From positions 9,569,756-9,633,755 of the forward strand of contig CM036247.1 of assembly GCA_020698575.1 (NCBI GenBank): a DNA stretch of 64,000 bases, in the 5' to 3' direction. Numbering within the stretch: the stretch's first letter is position 1; each line of letters starts with the position of its first letter. The notes beneath the pieces are model-generated. The model saw nothing but the letters and a program-made list of their open reading frames with translations. It did not search any database and had not been told where the DNA came from. Source of the stretch: Bostrychus sinensis (Eukaryota > Chordata > Actinopteri > Gobiiformes > Eleotridae). This document shows positions 43,986 to 56,200 of the stretch, one piece after another. The position numbers were made by a program, and so were the translations under genes.

Positions 43986-45319
43986 CACATTACTCATGCA
44001 AATGTTTGACTGTGATGACATCTGAAAGAAGGAAGGGACTGTCTTGCGTATTGAGATTTTTGATCCAGACCGGCAAGGTTTGTCTTTCCCTGTACTTTCC
44101 TAGAGGAAAAAACTACACTGTTTTAACTTTAATTAAACAGTTTCAGAATCTATGTGATGTCTGAATGAGTTGCTGAAGGGTGAATAAAGCCCTTTGCACC
44201 TCCCCCTGGCATGTGATGGTGAAAAAAACAGCCTTCCAAGACTGAGAGCACTGACCCGGTGTCCTTGAAGTCTCGGGTCTCACAAGAAAGCAACATGTCC
44301 CAGTTAGCCACAGCAACAAGCCAGCGATGACTTTAAATCTTAGATGTTTGGTATGGCAGAGCGTCCAAAAGGCAGAGGGAACCTTTGTAGAGATCCAAGC
44401 AGGAGAAAAACTTTTTACGACTGAGAGCTCCATAGACAAAAATTAGACCAAAACAACAAAGAAACTAGAAAACTTACATTGTACCTCTTTAATATTTTTG
44501 TGGGCCTGGAATACCAAATCTATTGTTCCAGTCTGAATGGTTTAAGTGCATCTGTAACTCTACAAAGGAAATGTATTGTATTACTGTAATTGTTATGGCA
44601 CAAGTCTACTTTCACTTCATTAGCTGCTATACCAGAGCTAATGCACTTATTTTAACCCCTCTTAACATCACAAGCAGTGGCATTAATAACTTTAAAGCAT
44701 ATAAGCCTTACTGTCTTATATTACAGATATATTAAGTCCATTTCGACATCTCTTTCTTCTAATATCTCACGGCTGTCTCCTTTATAGACCAGCTTTGTGC
44801 CAATGTTGGTTTTCATGTGGGAGGCAGCAGCAGCAACAGTCACTTCTAATAATCCTCCTTCAAAGCTTCCTCTGCTTTTGCCACTTTTGGTTCTTGGATA
44901 TCGCCTGTTTCTGTGGCCCGCTAAGACACTGGTGCTTTGTTATTAGTAAACAGACCGGGATAGTTTGGAGTCATTACTGAAGTGTGCTGCAGGGTGGGTA
45001 CGCGCTGATATCATCTCTGCTCAATGTGGGCCTGCTGCTGTCCAAATGTGAACGGTCAGGGAACAAAAATGCACTGTAAGATAGAGGAGCTTCACGAGAT
45101 TCTTCTCAGTCACTGGCGTATAGAAACGAATACATGACGCTGTCTCTGTTATTACCATATACAGTGGCTGTAAATATATCTCCCGAGACCCCATCTCCTT
45201 TGGTGTAGTGCTAAAACAATAATAGTTGTCTTGATAATAGCTGTTTTATGGCAAGGCAGTGACAGTGTAAAACTGCCCAATGTAGGGTACGAACTAGATT
45301 CATTTGTTATATTTTTAGT
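43986..45319. other. No gene recognised
   Basis: Mixed unique sequence. GCAGCAGCAGCAACAGTCAC at 44825-44845 is a short CAG-like run. No supported gene or repeat. Confidence 0.4.
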
Positions 45320-45720
45320 GTTTAAATGGGATATATTATGCTTTTGTTCACTTTTTTAAACCTCTAACAGCACTGCATGTCTTACAATCTTTAAAAAACA
45401 TTATGTGTAAAAGAATAATAGGTACCTTAAAAAAACAGGTGAAAAGACCAGCAGATGGCAGTAGAGTGCAGCTCTGTTGTCCTCTTTTGAACAGAAACAA
45501 GTAAAAAACTCTTTTCTTCCTCAAAATTTATGTATCATGCCATTTTACTACAAAATGAAAAATAGCTGCGAGGAATCAGTGGAAACACAGCTGCACGCCT
45601 TTTTTTTGGATAAATGAATGAGAGCAGACTGGATGTAGAGGGTTTAATTGGTCAATGCTTGCTGGAGTTGGCGAGGGTTTCATGGGAGAGGGGGAGGTTC
45701 CTGGAACTGAGTGTTCTGCG
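45320..45720. mobile_element. Dispersed element family X (copy 2, left part)
   Basis: Begins AAATGGGATATATTATGCTTTT. GCCATTTTACTACAAAATGA, GAGGAATCAGTGGAAACACA and GATAAATGAATGAGAGCAGA match 19620-19740 almost base for base. The right half of the family is missing. Confidence 0.7.
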
Positions 45721-47064
45721 TATTTTGTTGATGACGGACATTACATTAACATTACATTAAGTTAACATTAAGATTAAAATATTTTGGCATCTTTACCTGC
45801 AACAGTAAACAGTAAAATTGGCAGCCAAGGGAGTCCTTTAGGAGCTTTGAGCTTTCCACCGTGTTGACTGTTCTGTCTGAAGGGATACAGGACTGTGAAA
45901 AGTTTGGGAACCACTGGCATATAGGTCAGTTTTCTTACGATAAATTGTCCCTATAAAACTATGGCCAATGAAAGTAAGAAATTTAACACAGGTGTGTACA
46001 TTGAATTTGTGTAGCCTACTTGTAAGGTATGAATGCTTTAGAAAAAGACTGACAATTGTTGAGTAGGTTTACCTACATGCACAAATTAATTAATTTATGG
46101 ATATTTTATGAAGACAAAATGAAAATACTACTTTAAAATTTACATTTGGACACATAGACTATATTGTTGTCTCTTAACATAATAAGAGGTTTTATCATTG
46201 TCTTAGCATCTGTAGTAAAGTGATTTGTGTTAAATGTGGTTGTAACAATTACTTTTTTAGGCAACAATCAGATAAAAAAGAGCGCAAAATATCAAAAGTT
46301 GCATGTACAGGCATAACTATGGTGAGCAGCAACACATGACATGGTTCTAAAATGGTTATTTAAGAATTATTCATCATGATAACCGTGTTAATTTTTATGA
46401 ATGTGTTTATTACATAGTTTAAACTCCCTCTGTATAGGGAGATAGTGGTAAATCATATATTTTTTAATGAAATGTTTTGGGCTTGAAATCTGTAATATGT
46501 GTGTCCTGGATTGCACTACCGAAACTATTCTGCCTCTTTAGCCACACAGAGACATTGTTTCTCTGCATCAAATCAATACCAGGAGCGATACAGCCCAGTG
46601 TCTGAGCCAATACCAAACTCTAATCAGTGTATGTACTTCACGCTGCATGATAAGGATACGGACACTTACAGACAGGAAAAGCCGATGTTTGGTTGCTGAA
46701 ATTGCACAGAGGGGCAGGTGAAGGTCGTGGCAGGACTGGGGAATAAGGGAGGAGCAGATGTTGAATGAAGTAATGTTTCCTGTAAAAGCAAATATCTTGG
46801 AGCAGTGGGAGGAGAAGGGTGGTATGGATGGCCGACATACCAAACCTTGACCTTCGGCCTTGGATATGATTTGTCAGCTGAAATATGTACGGGAGGAAAT
46901 CAAAAGAATATAGTCATGAAATTTCTTGTAGGTGCCCTAGTACAGCTCAGAAAGATGCTTGTTAATGAAAAAGGCCCAAAAGTCACACTTACTCTACACA
47001 ATTCTGAAACTTAAGTAGGATTTTCTTTTTCACTTTTGACTGCTCCCTGTATTTCAGCCATCTT
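45721..47064. other. No gene; one hAT remnant
   Basis: AAAGTTTGGGAACCACTGG at about 45899-45917 is a lone hAT-type right end. Otherwise unrecognised AT-leaning sequence. Confidence 0.4.
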
Positions 47065-47195
47065 TGGACATTTTTTTATGCCAGGTGCCCTTCCTGACCC
47101 AACGTTCCTCTTGTGCCTGGGCTTGTCTCCACATTGGAGAATTGAATCCGTGAGCTTCTGTACCTAACTCTGTAACTAACCACTTACCAACTGAA
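47065..47195 (-). repeat. SINE-like repeat family V (reverse copy)
   Basis: GCCAGGTGCCCTTCCTGACC, TTGTGCCTGGGCTTGTCTCC and ATTGAATCCGTGAGC, then AACTAACCACTTACCAAC. Read on the minus strand this gives a tRNA-like head (GTGGTTAGT..., GGATTCAAT B-box-like) followed by the GTCAGGAAGGGC tail. Confidence 0.7.
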
Positions 47196-47249
47196 TAGTG
47201 CCTAAATTCTGCAGTCTGTTTGTTGAATAATATAATATATAATAATAAT

Positions 47250-47611
47250 CTGGGCCTGACATTACCACTGACCAACCTGCCAAATGCTGGTACGTTTCAG
47301 TTTTGGCTGGTAATGCATTTATTTCAACTAGCCGCTTAGTCTGGTTTGTGTTTAGGCCTGACTTCCTGCTATGCTTATAAGTGTTCCCCTAATACAGAAC
47401 ATAAAATAGCTCATGATAACGGAAAGTAATGATTGGTAAAAGAACTGTAAAACTAAAAAAATTGCATCTTATTGTCATTTTATTATACAATACTCACAAA
47501 TCAACATTTTATCAAGTACATTGTGGCTATTGGAAATCCAGAGTTGCTAGTAACTTTTGAAGAACACTTGCCACAGTGGCCAGTCAGTAAACAAGTTATT
47601 CTCAAGCCCTG
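47250..47611. mobile_element. hAT-type element (CAGGGCTTGACATT family, short copy)
   Basis: CTGGGCCTGACATTACCACT at the left, AGTTATTCTCAAGCCCTG at the right. Flanks ATAATAAT (47242-47249) and ATAATAAA (47612-47619) match at 7 of 8. Aligns with both ends of 40569-41208 but lacks its central foldback block. Confidence 0.85.
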
Positions 47612-47619
47612 ATAATAAA

Positions 47620-48639
47620 ACTTGATAACAAAGCTAACATTTATTTGCAACAGATTAATTTAGGATATCATCATTATACTTCACCATATTTTGCTTTATT
47701 CAGCAATATACAGATGCATGTCTTATGAAAAAAGTCAGGTGCAAAAATGTACTATGCATTGTGCATGGTTGCTATATAGTGTGGACTATTGATAATGCAC
47801 TAGAGTGGGCATTTTGGTCTAAAATGAGGCATGGTCTGGCGCATTAGGTCTCGCAGTCTCTCTTGAGTAGAGTCTGTTTGTCCTCTCTGTTTTACTGTGG
47901 GTCCTCTATGTAAACCTTCCAACCAAAGGCATGCATGTGTGTTTGTGACTCTAAGTTTCCCTTACTGAATGAATGAGGAAGTGAATTTTTGTCAGTGTAT
48001 GTAAGTGTCAGCCTTGTGACAAACCTGCCAAGGTTCATAATGCTCATAGGTGCAAGAATAATAAAAAAAACAAAGTGGCTATATTGCTATTAAGTTGTTT
48101 TATTTCTTATAAGGGGCTACAGTATATTGTATGGTAGAAAGCAATACCTTTTCTATTATGAACTTGTCTGACTGCCCTTACCTTTTATAACCAGATGAAG
48201 AAACCCCTACAATATCAGGGAAGTCATATTATTTTACCACTGAAAGCACCACTATCTCTTCCAATAGCTCCACTCTGTACTGTAAATTGCTCTTTTGTGG
48301 AGAAATATCTGTACACGTCTCGAAAGGGCACGCTCTTCAGATCACATGATGCTCTTTTCTCTGTGTTCAGTGTTTTTATAGCAGTCATGGATGTCCTCTT
48401 TGGTCCTTCAGGGGTCCACCAACTCCAGCCTCGACCTTTGACCTCTCTCCAGTCAATACGGCCAGTGTTTTTGCTCCAGTGTTTACGGTCAGCAGGTTTG
48501 GGATTATATTGTGGTGTTGTTTGGGAGTCTTAATGGTAAACTGATGTACTGCTGACCATGTGATTTTTGATGGACTTTGACCTTTTGGGTTGTTTGAAGA
48601 GTGGTATACTCTATCATCTACCCCGATGTTACTAGACAC
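47620..48639. other. No gene; family B remnant
   Basis: 47885-48060 (TTACTGTGGGTCCTC, AAAGGCATGCATGTGTGTTT, GTGTCAGCCTTGTGACAAAC) is a decayed forward family B repeat. The remainder is unrecognised, including a chance 112-codon frame at 48195-48533. Confidence 0.45.
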
Positions 48640-49350
48640 ACAGCTTTCAAGTGATGGTTTAGGAATTTCTTGTTTAAAAGCGTCAATTCACACCGAGAGC
48701 GTCAGAGCTGCTGCTGTTGTGCTGCACAAGTGGATTTCCCCCTGTGTTTTACAGACTTTTCACTGTCTAAACAGAAAGCTATCTTTACAGAGCCCCGTAA
48801 CATCTACTTCTATATGTTGTCCTTGTAAAATGGCTGCTTTGCATTGCAAATTATGTTACATTTCTCCCCCTCAAGAAGTCAACTTCTCGGTGCACAGTGT
48901 TTTCATTATCACTGTTTTCAATGAGCCTTTTATTTTGAAAGTGCAGTGGAAGTTTGTTTTGACACTTGCTGCCTATTTCCTGTGTTTCCCTGGCTGTAGC
49001 TCTGCAGATCGCCGCATAGATGCTCGAAAAATATAACTCAAACCTAGTTTGAGCGTAGCGTCGCGGCGAGAGATTGAATAAAACAGAAAGCAGTTCACAC
49101 GCAGTCTGACGTGACGCTGCTGTTACACGCTGCTGCTGCAGGTGTAACTTGGGGTGACTCAGTTTGGAAAATTGTTCACTAACCAGTAGTATTCTGCTAA
49201 ATCAACTTTTCTTGAGATTTTAACCATGTTATAATGTTTGTGCCTCACAAAAACATATCTGCTGAGGCTGTCCCTTCGAGAGCTGAAAAGGCTCTGTCTC
49301 ACAGCTCTACGTAGACACATGAAACAAGGAACTACCCCTGTATGTTTCTG
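48640..49350. repeat. Composite repeat related to 59190-59960 and family X
   Basis: 48870-48990 (CCTCAAGAAGTCAACTTCTC, AATGAGCCTTTTATTTTGAA, GTTTGTTTTGACACTTGCTG) parallels 59343-59440. 49190-49260 (CAACTTTTCTTGAGATTTTA, ACCATGTTATAATGTTTGTG) is the inverted right end of family X. It looks like a mosaic of two elements. The open frame at 48590-49036 is within it and has no protein resemblance. Confidence 0.5.
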
Positions 49351-50817
49351 AAGCCCAGTAACAGCTCCCCAAAAGATGTCTTCCATACATACACATTATT
49401 TTAAGTTATAAAATGTGAAATACTAATGCAAAGGTGTGCAAAATTATTTCAAAAAGCCTAAAAATAGATAATAAGGGCCCTTTTAAGATTTTATTTTTCA
49501 TAAACTCAAATGTTCCTAACCCTTTAACAATTTAGTTTGCAGTTGTGAATTGGCAGAACCAAAAAATATTCTGAAATAAAATACAGTAAATTATAAACAT
49601 AATATTGTCAAGTTGATAGTGTACGTGCATGTTGAAGTGAGTGTATATGGTTAGTGTACCCTAGGATTTTTGGAAAATAAATTGTTACCAGTCAGAAACA
49701 AAGAACGAGAAATCCCGAAATCCAATCTGATGAACAAAAAGTCATGTTTTGTAACCACACTAACATTTGTCATTTGATGTTTTAAATACACCAATTAATA
49801 CACAGATATTAACCTTGTGTAAAATCAAAATGTTGGCTTCTGTGGATCTGCACAGAAATGATGACTATGTCCTAATTCTGCATTATGTAACTCATGTTGC
49901 TGTTTGCACTGTAACAAGAAAGACTAGCTATAATTTTAATGTTCAAACAGTGAGAGACATAGACACATATTAACATGTGTTCTCGTACGCCTCCAAGCTT
50001 TGACTATAAACTGTACATGAAAAAGGGAAGCACAAATTATTTGCGGTCCAATTTGGAAAGTAGAAAGAAGAAGTGAAAAGGGTTTCTGACTGGCCATAAT
50101 GCAATAGTTTTACAATAAAGGAAGAGCATCTTTGAAACAAAATAAAACAGTCAACTCTATTTTTGATTTATTTTTTATTTTTTTACATTTTGTACTGATT
50201 TTATATTCATTTGTTGGTAAATGGTCACACTTATTCATTGTGCCTGCTGCAACTCAGTCTAAATCTATCTTTGGAGCCTTTTGAAGCAAAAATAAAACCT
50301 GTACTGTCACTTGAAGAGGGACTAGAAATAGCTTTTGAATAGTTTTTGAATATTCACAGTAGAAAAGCACAAAGCCAGCCTCTTGACTCAGCATCAGTAA
50401 TGTGAGCTGTGAGCTTTGTACAAACTTACAGGAGACTCATTGCCATCTGCTGGCCGAGTCGAGCCTTCATCATCTCTTCACTGCTAATACTGTACATCTT
50501 CATCACAGAGCAGTGACACCCAGCCTCTGTGTGTATGTGTATGCATGCAGCCTCACCAGACATCACTTTATGTTGTTTATTTATCCAGACCAGCTCCCGT
50601 TATCTCTGCACAGGAGCCCAGCAGTGATGCTTTCTGACATCTGTCTGACTGAGTTTCCCAGTGACATCTGTGTGAAGCATTTTTTTCAAAGTGTGTTTTT
50701 GTTGACACTTTTACTTCAGTTTAAGACACTCCGGTTGGTGTTTTTACAGTTTTAGTATTCTCTGGTTAAAAAAAAAAAAACAGGATTATAGTAGGGCCTA
50801 CACATGCTGGGTACTAT
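49351..50817. other. No gene recognised
   Basis: Long unique-looking AT-rich stretch. The 117-codon frame at 50402-50755 has no motif or exon borders. Confidence 0.45.
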
Positions 50818-51010
50818 GGCTGCTCAATATATAGCAAGTTTATCATTTCAAAGATCTTCTTGTATTTCAGTAATGTTTTATCAGTTGTCATTTTGTCAAA
50901 ATTATTTTCCAACCAAAGCCTAAAATCAAATCTAGTGGTGTGACCAAATGGACCTGATTTAGTTCATAGTTTGCAGTTTTGTATTGTACTGTATTTTATG
51001 TTCAATTTAG
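50818..51010. mobile_element. Decayed hAT-type fragment (ATCGCAATAT-like)
   Basis: GGCTGCTCAATATATAGCAA then TTTATCATT and, later, GTGTGACCAAATGGACC and TGATTTAGTT resemble the left half of 22630-23072. It runs up to the TSD of the next insertion and may resume after 51681. Confidence 0.4.
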
Positions 51011-51673
51011 TAGGGCTCTGGCCACTTAGTCGACTAATTAGTCAGTGGGGTTTTGGTCGACTAAAATGTTATTGATCGATTAGTTGCATATGACTAATTG
51101 TTTGTAATGCCCTTTGAGGCGGCTGCTATTGTGATATGGGTTATATAAAATTTTATTTAAATTTAATTGAGTATGGGGGGGGCCCAGTGGCAGAGCAGTC
51201 AGTGTTCTCGCCTCCCAGCCTCCTGGGCCGGCCAGCACACAAACTCTCTGGAGTCTGCATGTCCTCTCCGTGTTACCGTGGGCTCTCTCTGGGTTCTCTG
51301 GCTTCCTCCCACCGTCCAAAGACATGCATTAGTTAGGTGAATGGGTGACTCTAAATTGCCCCTAGTAAATGAATATAAGAGTGAATGGTTGTCTGTCTAT
51401 GTATGTCTTTGTGTCAGCCCTACGACAAAGCTGGTTCCTGGCCAGGGTGTACCCTGCCTAAGGCCCAAAGTTACTGGGATAGGCTCCAGTCACCCGTGAC
51501 CCCTAATGGGAAAAGCCGAAGAAGATGAATGAATGAACTGAGTATGACTTCAGTTGTTTGTAACACTCAACACTTATTTGTGGTAAGCCCTCTCACATCC
51601 CTTTGGTCGATTAATCGCTGTCTTGGGCATAACTTTGATCAAGTAACCATTTCTTTGGTCAACTGCAGCCCTA
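51011..51673. mobile_element. hAT-type MITE (TAGTCGACTAATTAGTC family), exact TSD
   Basis: TAGGGCTCTGGCCACTTAGT at the left; TTTGGTCAACTGCAGCCCTA at the right. The exact 8-bp duplication CAATTTAG lies at 51003-51010 and 51674-51681. Subterminal GGTCGACTAA / GGTCGATTAATCG words are on both sides. It is interrupted by the family B insertion at 51176-51538. Confidence 0.9.
51176..51538 (+). mobile_element. Family B SINE-like element, full length, exact TSD
   Basis: Runs from a G-rich start and CCCAGTGGCAGAGCAGTCAG through GTCTGCATGTCCTCTCCGTG, CCAAAGACATGCATTAGTTA, and GTTACTGGGATAGGCTCCAG to a GATGAATGAATGAA tail. The exact 8-bp duplication TGAGTATG lies at 51168-51175 and 51539-51546. The short duplication and tetranucleotide tail fit retroposition. 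It is inside the hAT element, so younger. Confidence 0.85.
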
Positions 51674-51681
51674 CAATTTAG

Positions 51682-52893
51682 TCACGATTTAGTTTTTGAG
51701 TACTTATTCTAGTAACTATTATTGGTGCGATAGTGGTGCACTGGGTGAGGCGTTCGCCCACTAACTGGAGGGTCAGCTGCCAAATTCCCGTGTGATTTGT
51801 TTGATATGGCAACCCGTAATGAAAAAGAGAGCAGCCAAAAGATACTAAGATACTTGGTTGGTCGATGGTTTGTTATGAAGGCAGAATGTTTAGGACATGA
51901 CAGCAGGCTTTGGCCAATTATATTCTTTTGGTTTCCTTGACTTGGCTCAAAAGCTTTATTTTGTTTTAGTTTTTTTCTGGAAAAGTGACTATTCCAGTGC
52001 TGGCCATGTCTTCAAAACATAAAATCGAGAAATCGATTTGTAAAAATGTCAATAAAAAATTAGCACTGTATAATGACATTTTAAATGAGACAACAGTTAT
52101 GTACAGTACATTGCCTTTGGGAGGAAGAATTGCTTAAAACTGTGTGAAAAGTTGCAAGCTAAGCCAAGGTCAATCCAGCTTTAGCAGCTGTCACACTTGC
52201 TTTGCTCTGAGGCTGTTGTTCAGGTTAGTGCTGGTGCAAATCTGAAAGCCCCGGAGCTGTATGCTTGGAGATGAATGGGGATTATGGCACTTCTTTAAAT
52301 TCAGCCCTGTCTGTTTTCGTGCGCTTGTGTGTCCTATCATTCCACTGATTTGCATTCGGATGCTAGTGAGCTGCACAAAGCTACAGTTTATCCCTATGCA
52401 TGGCGTGCAAACTGCAAACCAATGAGCTCCATGATTGACCACTGCTATGAAGACGATGTGAGGACAGACACCTCCCTTCAGGCCGAGCCCTCGTTTCATG
52501 AATTAGCACCAAATTAATTGCGATGCAGAGTGTAGGAGACAAAATGTTTTCCAATAAACAGTTTTATTTCTAATTGGATGGCAGTGTGTTTGTGATTCGC
52601 TCTGCTCCTCTATTGATTTGCAGAGCCCAGAGGTGGCTGCCAATGTGAGGCGTGCAGCAGAATAACAATGACAGGGACAGAGTGGGCAGCACAGACAGGC
52701 TTTTTTCTTTAGGAGACAAGCCAATGGCATCAACCAACCCTCAGCCTCAATATACTGATGTTACAGCTTTGACATCCAACCAAACACTGACACACATCTT
52801 TGCTAGAGAACCCATTGTTCGGCCTCTACCACAGATGTACTCGGCATAGAAATTTTGACTGGAATTTCAGACAGACCGGTGTAGGACAATATG
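51682..52893. other. Unique DNA; short SINE-like remnant
   Basis: 51730-51780 (GGTGCACTGGGTGAGGCGTT) is a possible tRNA-like SINE head remnant. 52190-52680 is GC-richer and repeat-free, a candidate conserved non-coding stretch. No exon supported. Confidence 0.35.
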
Positions 52894-52901
52894 ATTTAGA
52901 C

Positions 52902-53785
52902 TAGGGATGTCCCAATCAACTTTTTTGGCTCCTGATCTGAAACCGATCATTTCATGGTTGGTTTTGGCCGTTCTGATTCCCGATAACGATCTTTTTCATT
53001 ATTATTTTTTGCATTTTATAATATAGTAATTTGTAATATAATAACATTGTAATATAATAGCATATTGCTAAATGTCTGAACAAAACAGCAGCATTGTGCT
53101 TTACTCTCACAGTGACAACAGTGAAGACATAAATGTCTTTTAGTTTAAGCCCTCTCTGCTTCTAAATGCCAGGTCTATTATAATAAGGCCTGTGAAAAAC
53201 CGCTAAGCTGCATAGCATGTGGCTAATTAGCATACATAAACAAAGACACGTAAAGTTAGCGCTGAAGGCTGCACATCACACTACGCTATTTATTTTGGCC
53301 AAACTGCTGCCACATCTAAATGGAGGCATTATTATGGTAAAAGGACTACTTTCTCTGTGATTATTAGTGTTTTTAACATCTGCAAAGTCTCCACAGTCAG
53401 TAATTAAGCTGCTAGTGCTAGCATTAGTATTAGCCATATCACCGCTAACAGCTGCAGCTCTTGGAAGGCCTATTCCACTGAAGCTGATTTTGCAGTAGAG
53501 CCTCTTTTGACACTGTCCAAGGTAAAAACAAGAACAACAAAATAAATAAATAAATAAATAATTAAAAATAATTAAATAAAAACACAAATTAATCAAATGA
53601 ATTTGTTTTTTGCCCAGCACTACTGCAACACTACTACTACATGCTGCGGTGGTTTGTGTTTTGCTTTGCGGCAGACGTAAAATATAAGATCGGCCTGATC
53701 ACATGACTAAATCCAATTCGATCATTTAAAAATTCCTTGATCGGCGTCCGATCCCGATCTCTTGATTAGGATTGGGACATCCCTA
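52902..53785. mobile_element. hAT-type MITE, chimeric (TAGGGATGTCCCAATC ends)
   Basis: Perfect 16-bp inverted ends TAGGGATGTCCCAATC. Flanks ATTTAGAC (52894-52901) and ATTCAGCC (53786-53793) match at 6 of 8. The middle (about 53080-53640) is homologous to the interior and right end of 3490-4136 (GTGGCTAATTAGCATACATA, AACACAAATTAATCAAAT..., TTGCCCAGCACTAC). The body of one family is thus held between the ends of another. Non-coding. Confidence 0.85.
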
Positions 53786-53793
53786 ATTCAGCC

Positions 53794-54152
53794 CAGGTTA
53801 AGATATGTAATATCCATACAAGTTGGCGTTTTAATAATGGGCAACTGTGGTGTCCACAGGGCTGAACAGGGTCCTAAAAGGAAGGACAACCAATAAATCT
53901 CAGCTTCCTTGTGGTGCACTTCACAAGGGCCTGTTAATTGATCCCTTTCTTTGTGCTAACATTATTTTACACTGAAGGTTGATGCCTAGCCAACTTGTAA
54001 GAGTTTATACTAATGACCAAAATTTACCTGCAACACTTGTCTTGAGAAAAGAGCTTATTTCTGGGCCTTGGTTCAATTTTGCCAGCTAATGAATGGATTA
54101 ATCAATTTTTTCCCCCAGAATTTTCTTTGTGATCAATAAAGTATCCATCTGG
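53794..54152. other. No gene recognised
   Basis: GTGATCAATAAAGTATCCATC at 54130-54150 looks like the 3' tail of a non-LTR element. The rest is unrecognised. Confidence 0.45.
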
Positions 54153-54722
54153 ACTACTGGACAGACTTTACTTTGGAATCAATCATAATGCACTTTATCG
54201 CTTAAAATTAGTCCAGAACACTGTGCGTCTTTTAACAGGACGTAAAAAACACAACCATACCACCCCATCCTCGCCTCCCTGCACTGGCCTCCTGTTCGTT
54301 TTAGGATTGATTTTAAGGTTTTATTGTTTGTTTTTTTCATGCACCTCATCCAAATGTACACGCTGGTGCTTTCCCTCTGGTCCAGCTCATGGTTCCTTCT
54401 CTATGGTCGGCCCCAGACTGTGGTGTTTTAAGTCTCTTCTTAAGACCCACTGTTATTCTCTGGCTTATAACTCGGCGTGAGTTGTGTGGTCCTGTGTCTT
54501 TTATCGTTTTGTTTTTATTTATTTTATTGTTTCTACGTTTTTATTGTTATATTATTTTACTGCTCTTATTTGGTTTTACAGGTTCTTATTTTAGCAGGGA
54601 CTAGTAAAGCTAAATAGAGTAATGGTTATTGTTATTGATTTTTACAATGTTATATGTGTAGCACTTTGGAAACTGTCTTGTTTGTAAAATGTACTATAGA
54701 AATAAAGTGGATTTGGATTTAC
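54153..54722 (+). pseudogene. LINE ORF2 C-terminal remnant with 3' tail
   Basis: Frames in succession read LDY..., KLVQNTVRLLTGRKKHNHTT and then VRFRIDFKVL-like text. This is the region after the reverse-transcriptase domain of many fish LINEs (VQNAAARLLTG...HITPVLASLHWLPV). It ends near SLLKTHCYSLAYNSA. The tail GTACTATAGAAATAAAGTGG at 54690-54710 is typical. Frameshifts and 5' truncation make it dead. Confidence 0.82.
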
Positions 54723-55054
54723 TAAGAGGCTGTAACAATGAGCACACACAACATTGGCATGTCTGGATCCACTTGCTCCAACCCTGCCCATCCCGAGGAA
54801 TCACATCAGACCTTAGCTTTGTTAAACATTTCATGCCTTAAGATATATAAAGTGCTTCTTTGGTACAAATATCCCTTGAGAGTGGACCCTCATTCACTAC
54901 TATGTCAAATTTTGATTGACTGTCTTGTTGACCTTGTGGCCCGCTTAGGTTAAGAACGCAAGCAAACAGAAAAAAGAGGAGTCATAGTGCTTTTTAGGAT
55001 TTAAATAAGAATAAATAGATCGACCCGGGTCATCTGCAACATTAACCTTCTTAC
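54723..55054. other. No gene recognised
   Basis: Short unique interval without supported features. Confidence 0.4.
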
Positions 55055-55175
55055 TGTTAGGGGCCTCATGTGTCTGGAGCCTGTCCCAGTAACTATGGGC
55101 CTTAGGCAGGGTAGACTATAGAGATGTACACTGACAGACAACCATTCACTCCTATATATTCTCAATGGGCAAGGG
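55055..55175 (-). repeat. Dispersed repeat family B (reverse fragment)
   Basis: GTCTGGAGCCTGTCCCAGTA, ACTATGGGCCTTAGGCAGGG and CAGACAACCATTCACTCCTA are the reverse complement of the 3' half of 51176-51538. Confidence 0.7.
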
Positions 55176-55934
55176 TTACAGCATACCTACTATTATTGGT
55201 TTTCGCTTTTTCCGAACTGCCCCATTTATTCCCAAAGACAAACACCCACTTATCCTGCAAACTTAGTTCAACATGCAGCACTCCAGGCCTAGATATAGAT
55301 CCATGACCAATCCTTGCTGTATTACTTCTCCCTCATCATGACTCTAAATCCTTTATACAGCAGCAGGGAGACAGTGGGAGGACCAAGCAGCTCACAGATG
55401 TGTTATGTGAGTTCATTGGGAATTTAGGCCAGGCGTGCGGGTGTGAATGTCAGCGAGCATGCACAGACAGATCCCACACTCAGAGTTTTATAAACAGCTG
55501 GAGTGGAGAGCACGGGCAGCTGGACGCTTCATCCTCTCTCTAGGTCACTCATTTCTCCGTCATGGCCAGTGTTAACTGGATATGGTGCTTCTGTGGCATT
55601 ATGCGCTTGTGTCCTTGTCCATCGATTGTGACTTTTCTGCAAGAGGTAGGTTTTTTTTTTTTTTTTTTTTGGTCTGTTTGTTTACGAGGCTGTTGTTCGC
55701 ATCGTTAATAAGGAGGAGTGAAGGGCAGGAGCAGGCCTACAACAACTTTCTTTCCCTATATTGGAGATTGGAGTATTGTTTTATTGGAAAAAGTGATTCT
55801 CAGCTGGTGGGTTGAGATCCAAAAGTGGCTTGCAGGGAGGTTGAATATGCAGTAGTGTTGTAGTATGCCTTACCTCTATTACGCAGCACAAATAGAGCAT
55901 TAATGTGAGTTGCATTTGAGTTGATTCAAACCAC
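55176..55934. other. No gene; poly-T
   Basis: A 20-nt T run lies at 55651-55670. The sequence at 55300-55640 is unique, with no exon I can defend. Confidence 0.4.
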
Positions 55935-56036
55935 AAGGGGTCTTTGTGCCTGTCCCAAACCTGGATAAATAAAGTGGTATCAGGAAGGGCATCCGGTGGA
56001 AAGCCTATGCCAAATCTACTACTACTACTATCTACT
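55935..56036 (+). repeat. SINE-like family V copy with (TAC)n tail
   Basis: GTGCCTGTCCCAAACCTGGA, TAAATAAAGTGGTATCAGGAAGG then GCATCCGGTGGAAAGCCTAT and a (TAC)n tail. Forward orientation, 5' end missing. Confidence 0.68.
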
Positions 56037-56084
56037 TCTTTCATTTTGGCTTTTTCCTTGTCCTAGTGTGCAGTGTTTAACATA

Positions 56085-56200
56085 TTGATTTGGTATAGGT
56101 TTTACACTATAGCTGCCCTTCCTGCCACAACCCTCTCCATTTATTTGGGCTTGGGACTGACATAAGGAGTACACTGACTTGTGATCCCCTGTGGCTGGAT
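56085..56200 (-). repeat. SINE-like family V copy (reverse)
   Basis: TGATTTGGTATAGGTTTTAC, AGCTGCCCTTCCTGCCACAA, CCATTTATTTGGGCTTGGGA. It lies about 50 bp from the forward copy at 55935, making an inverted pair. Confidence 0.7.

Noticed and set aside
48590..49036. 148-codon plus-strand frame
   Set aside because: Lies mostly in a dispersed repeat shared with 59190-59500.
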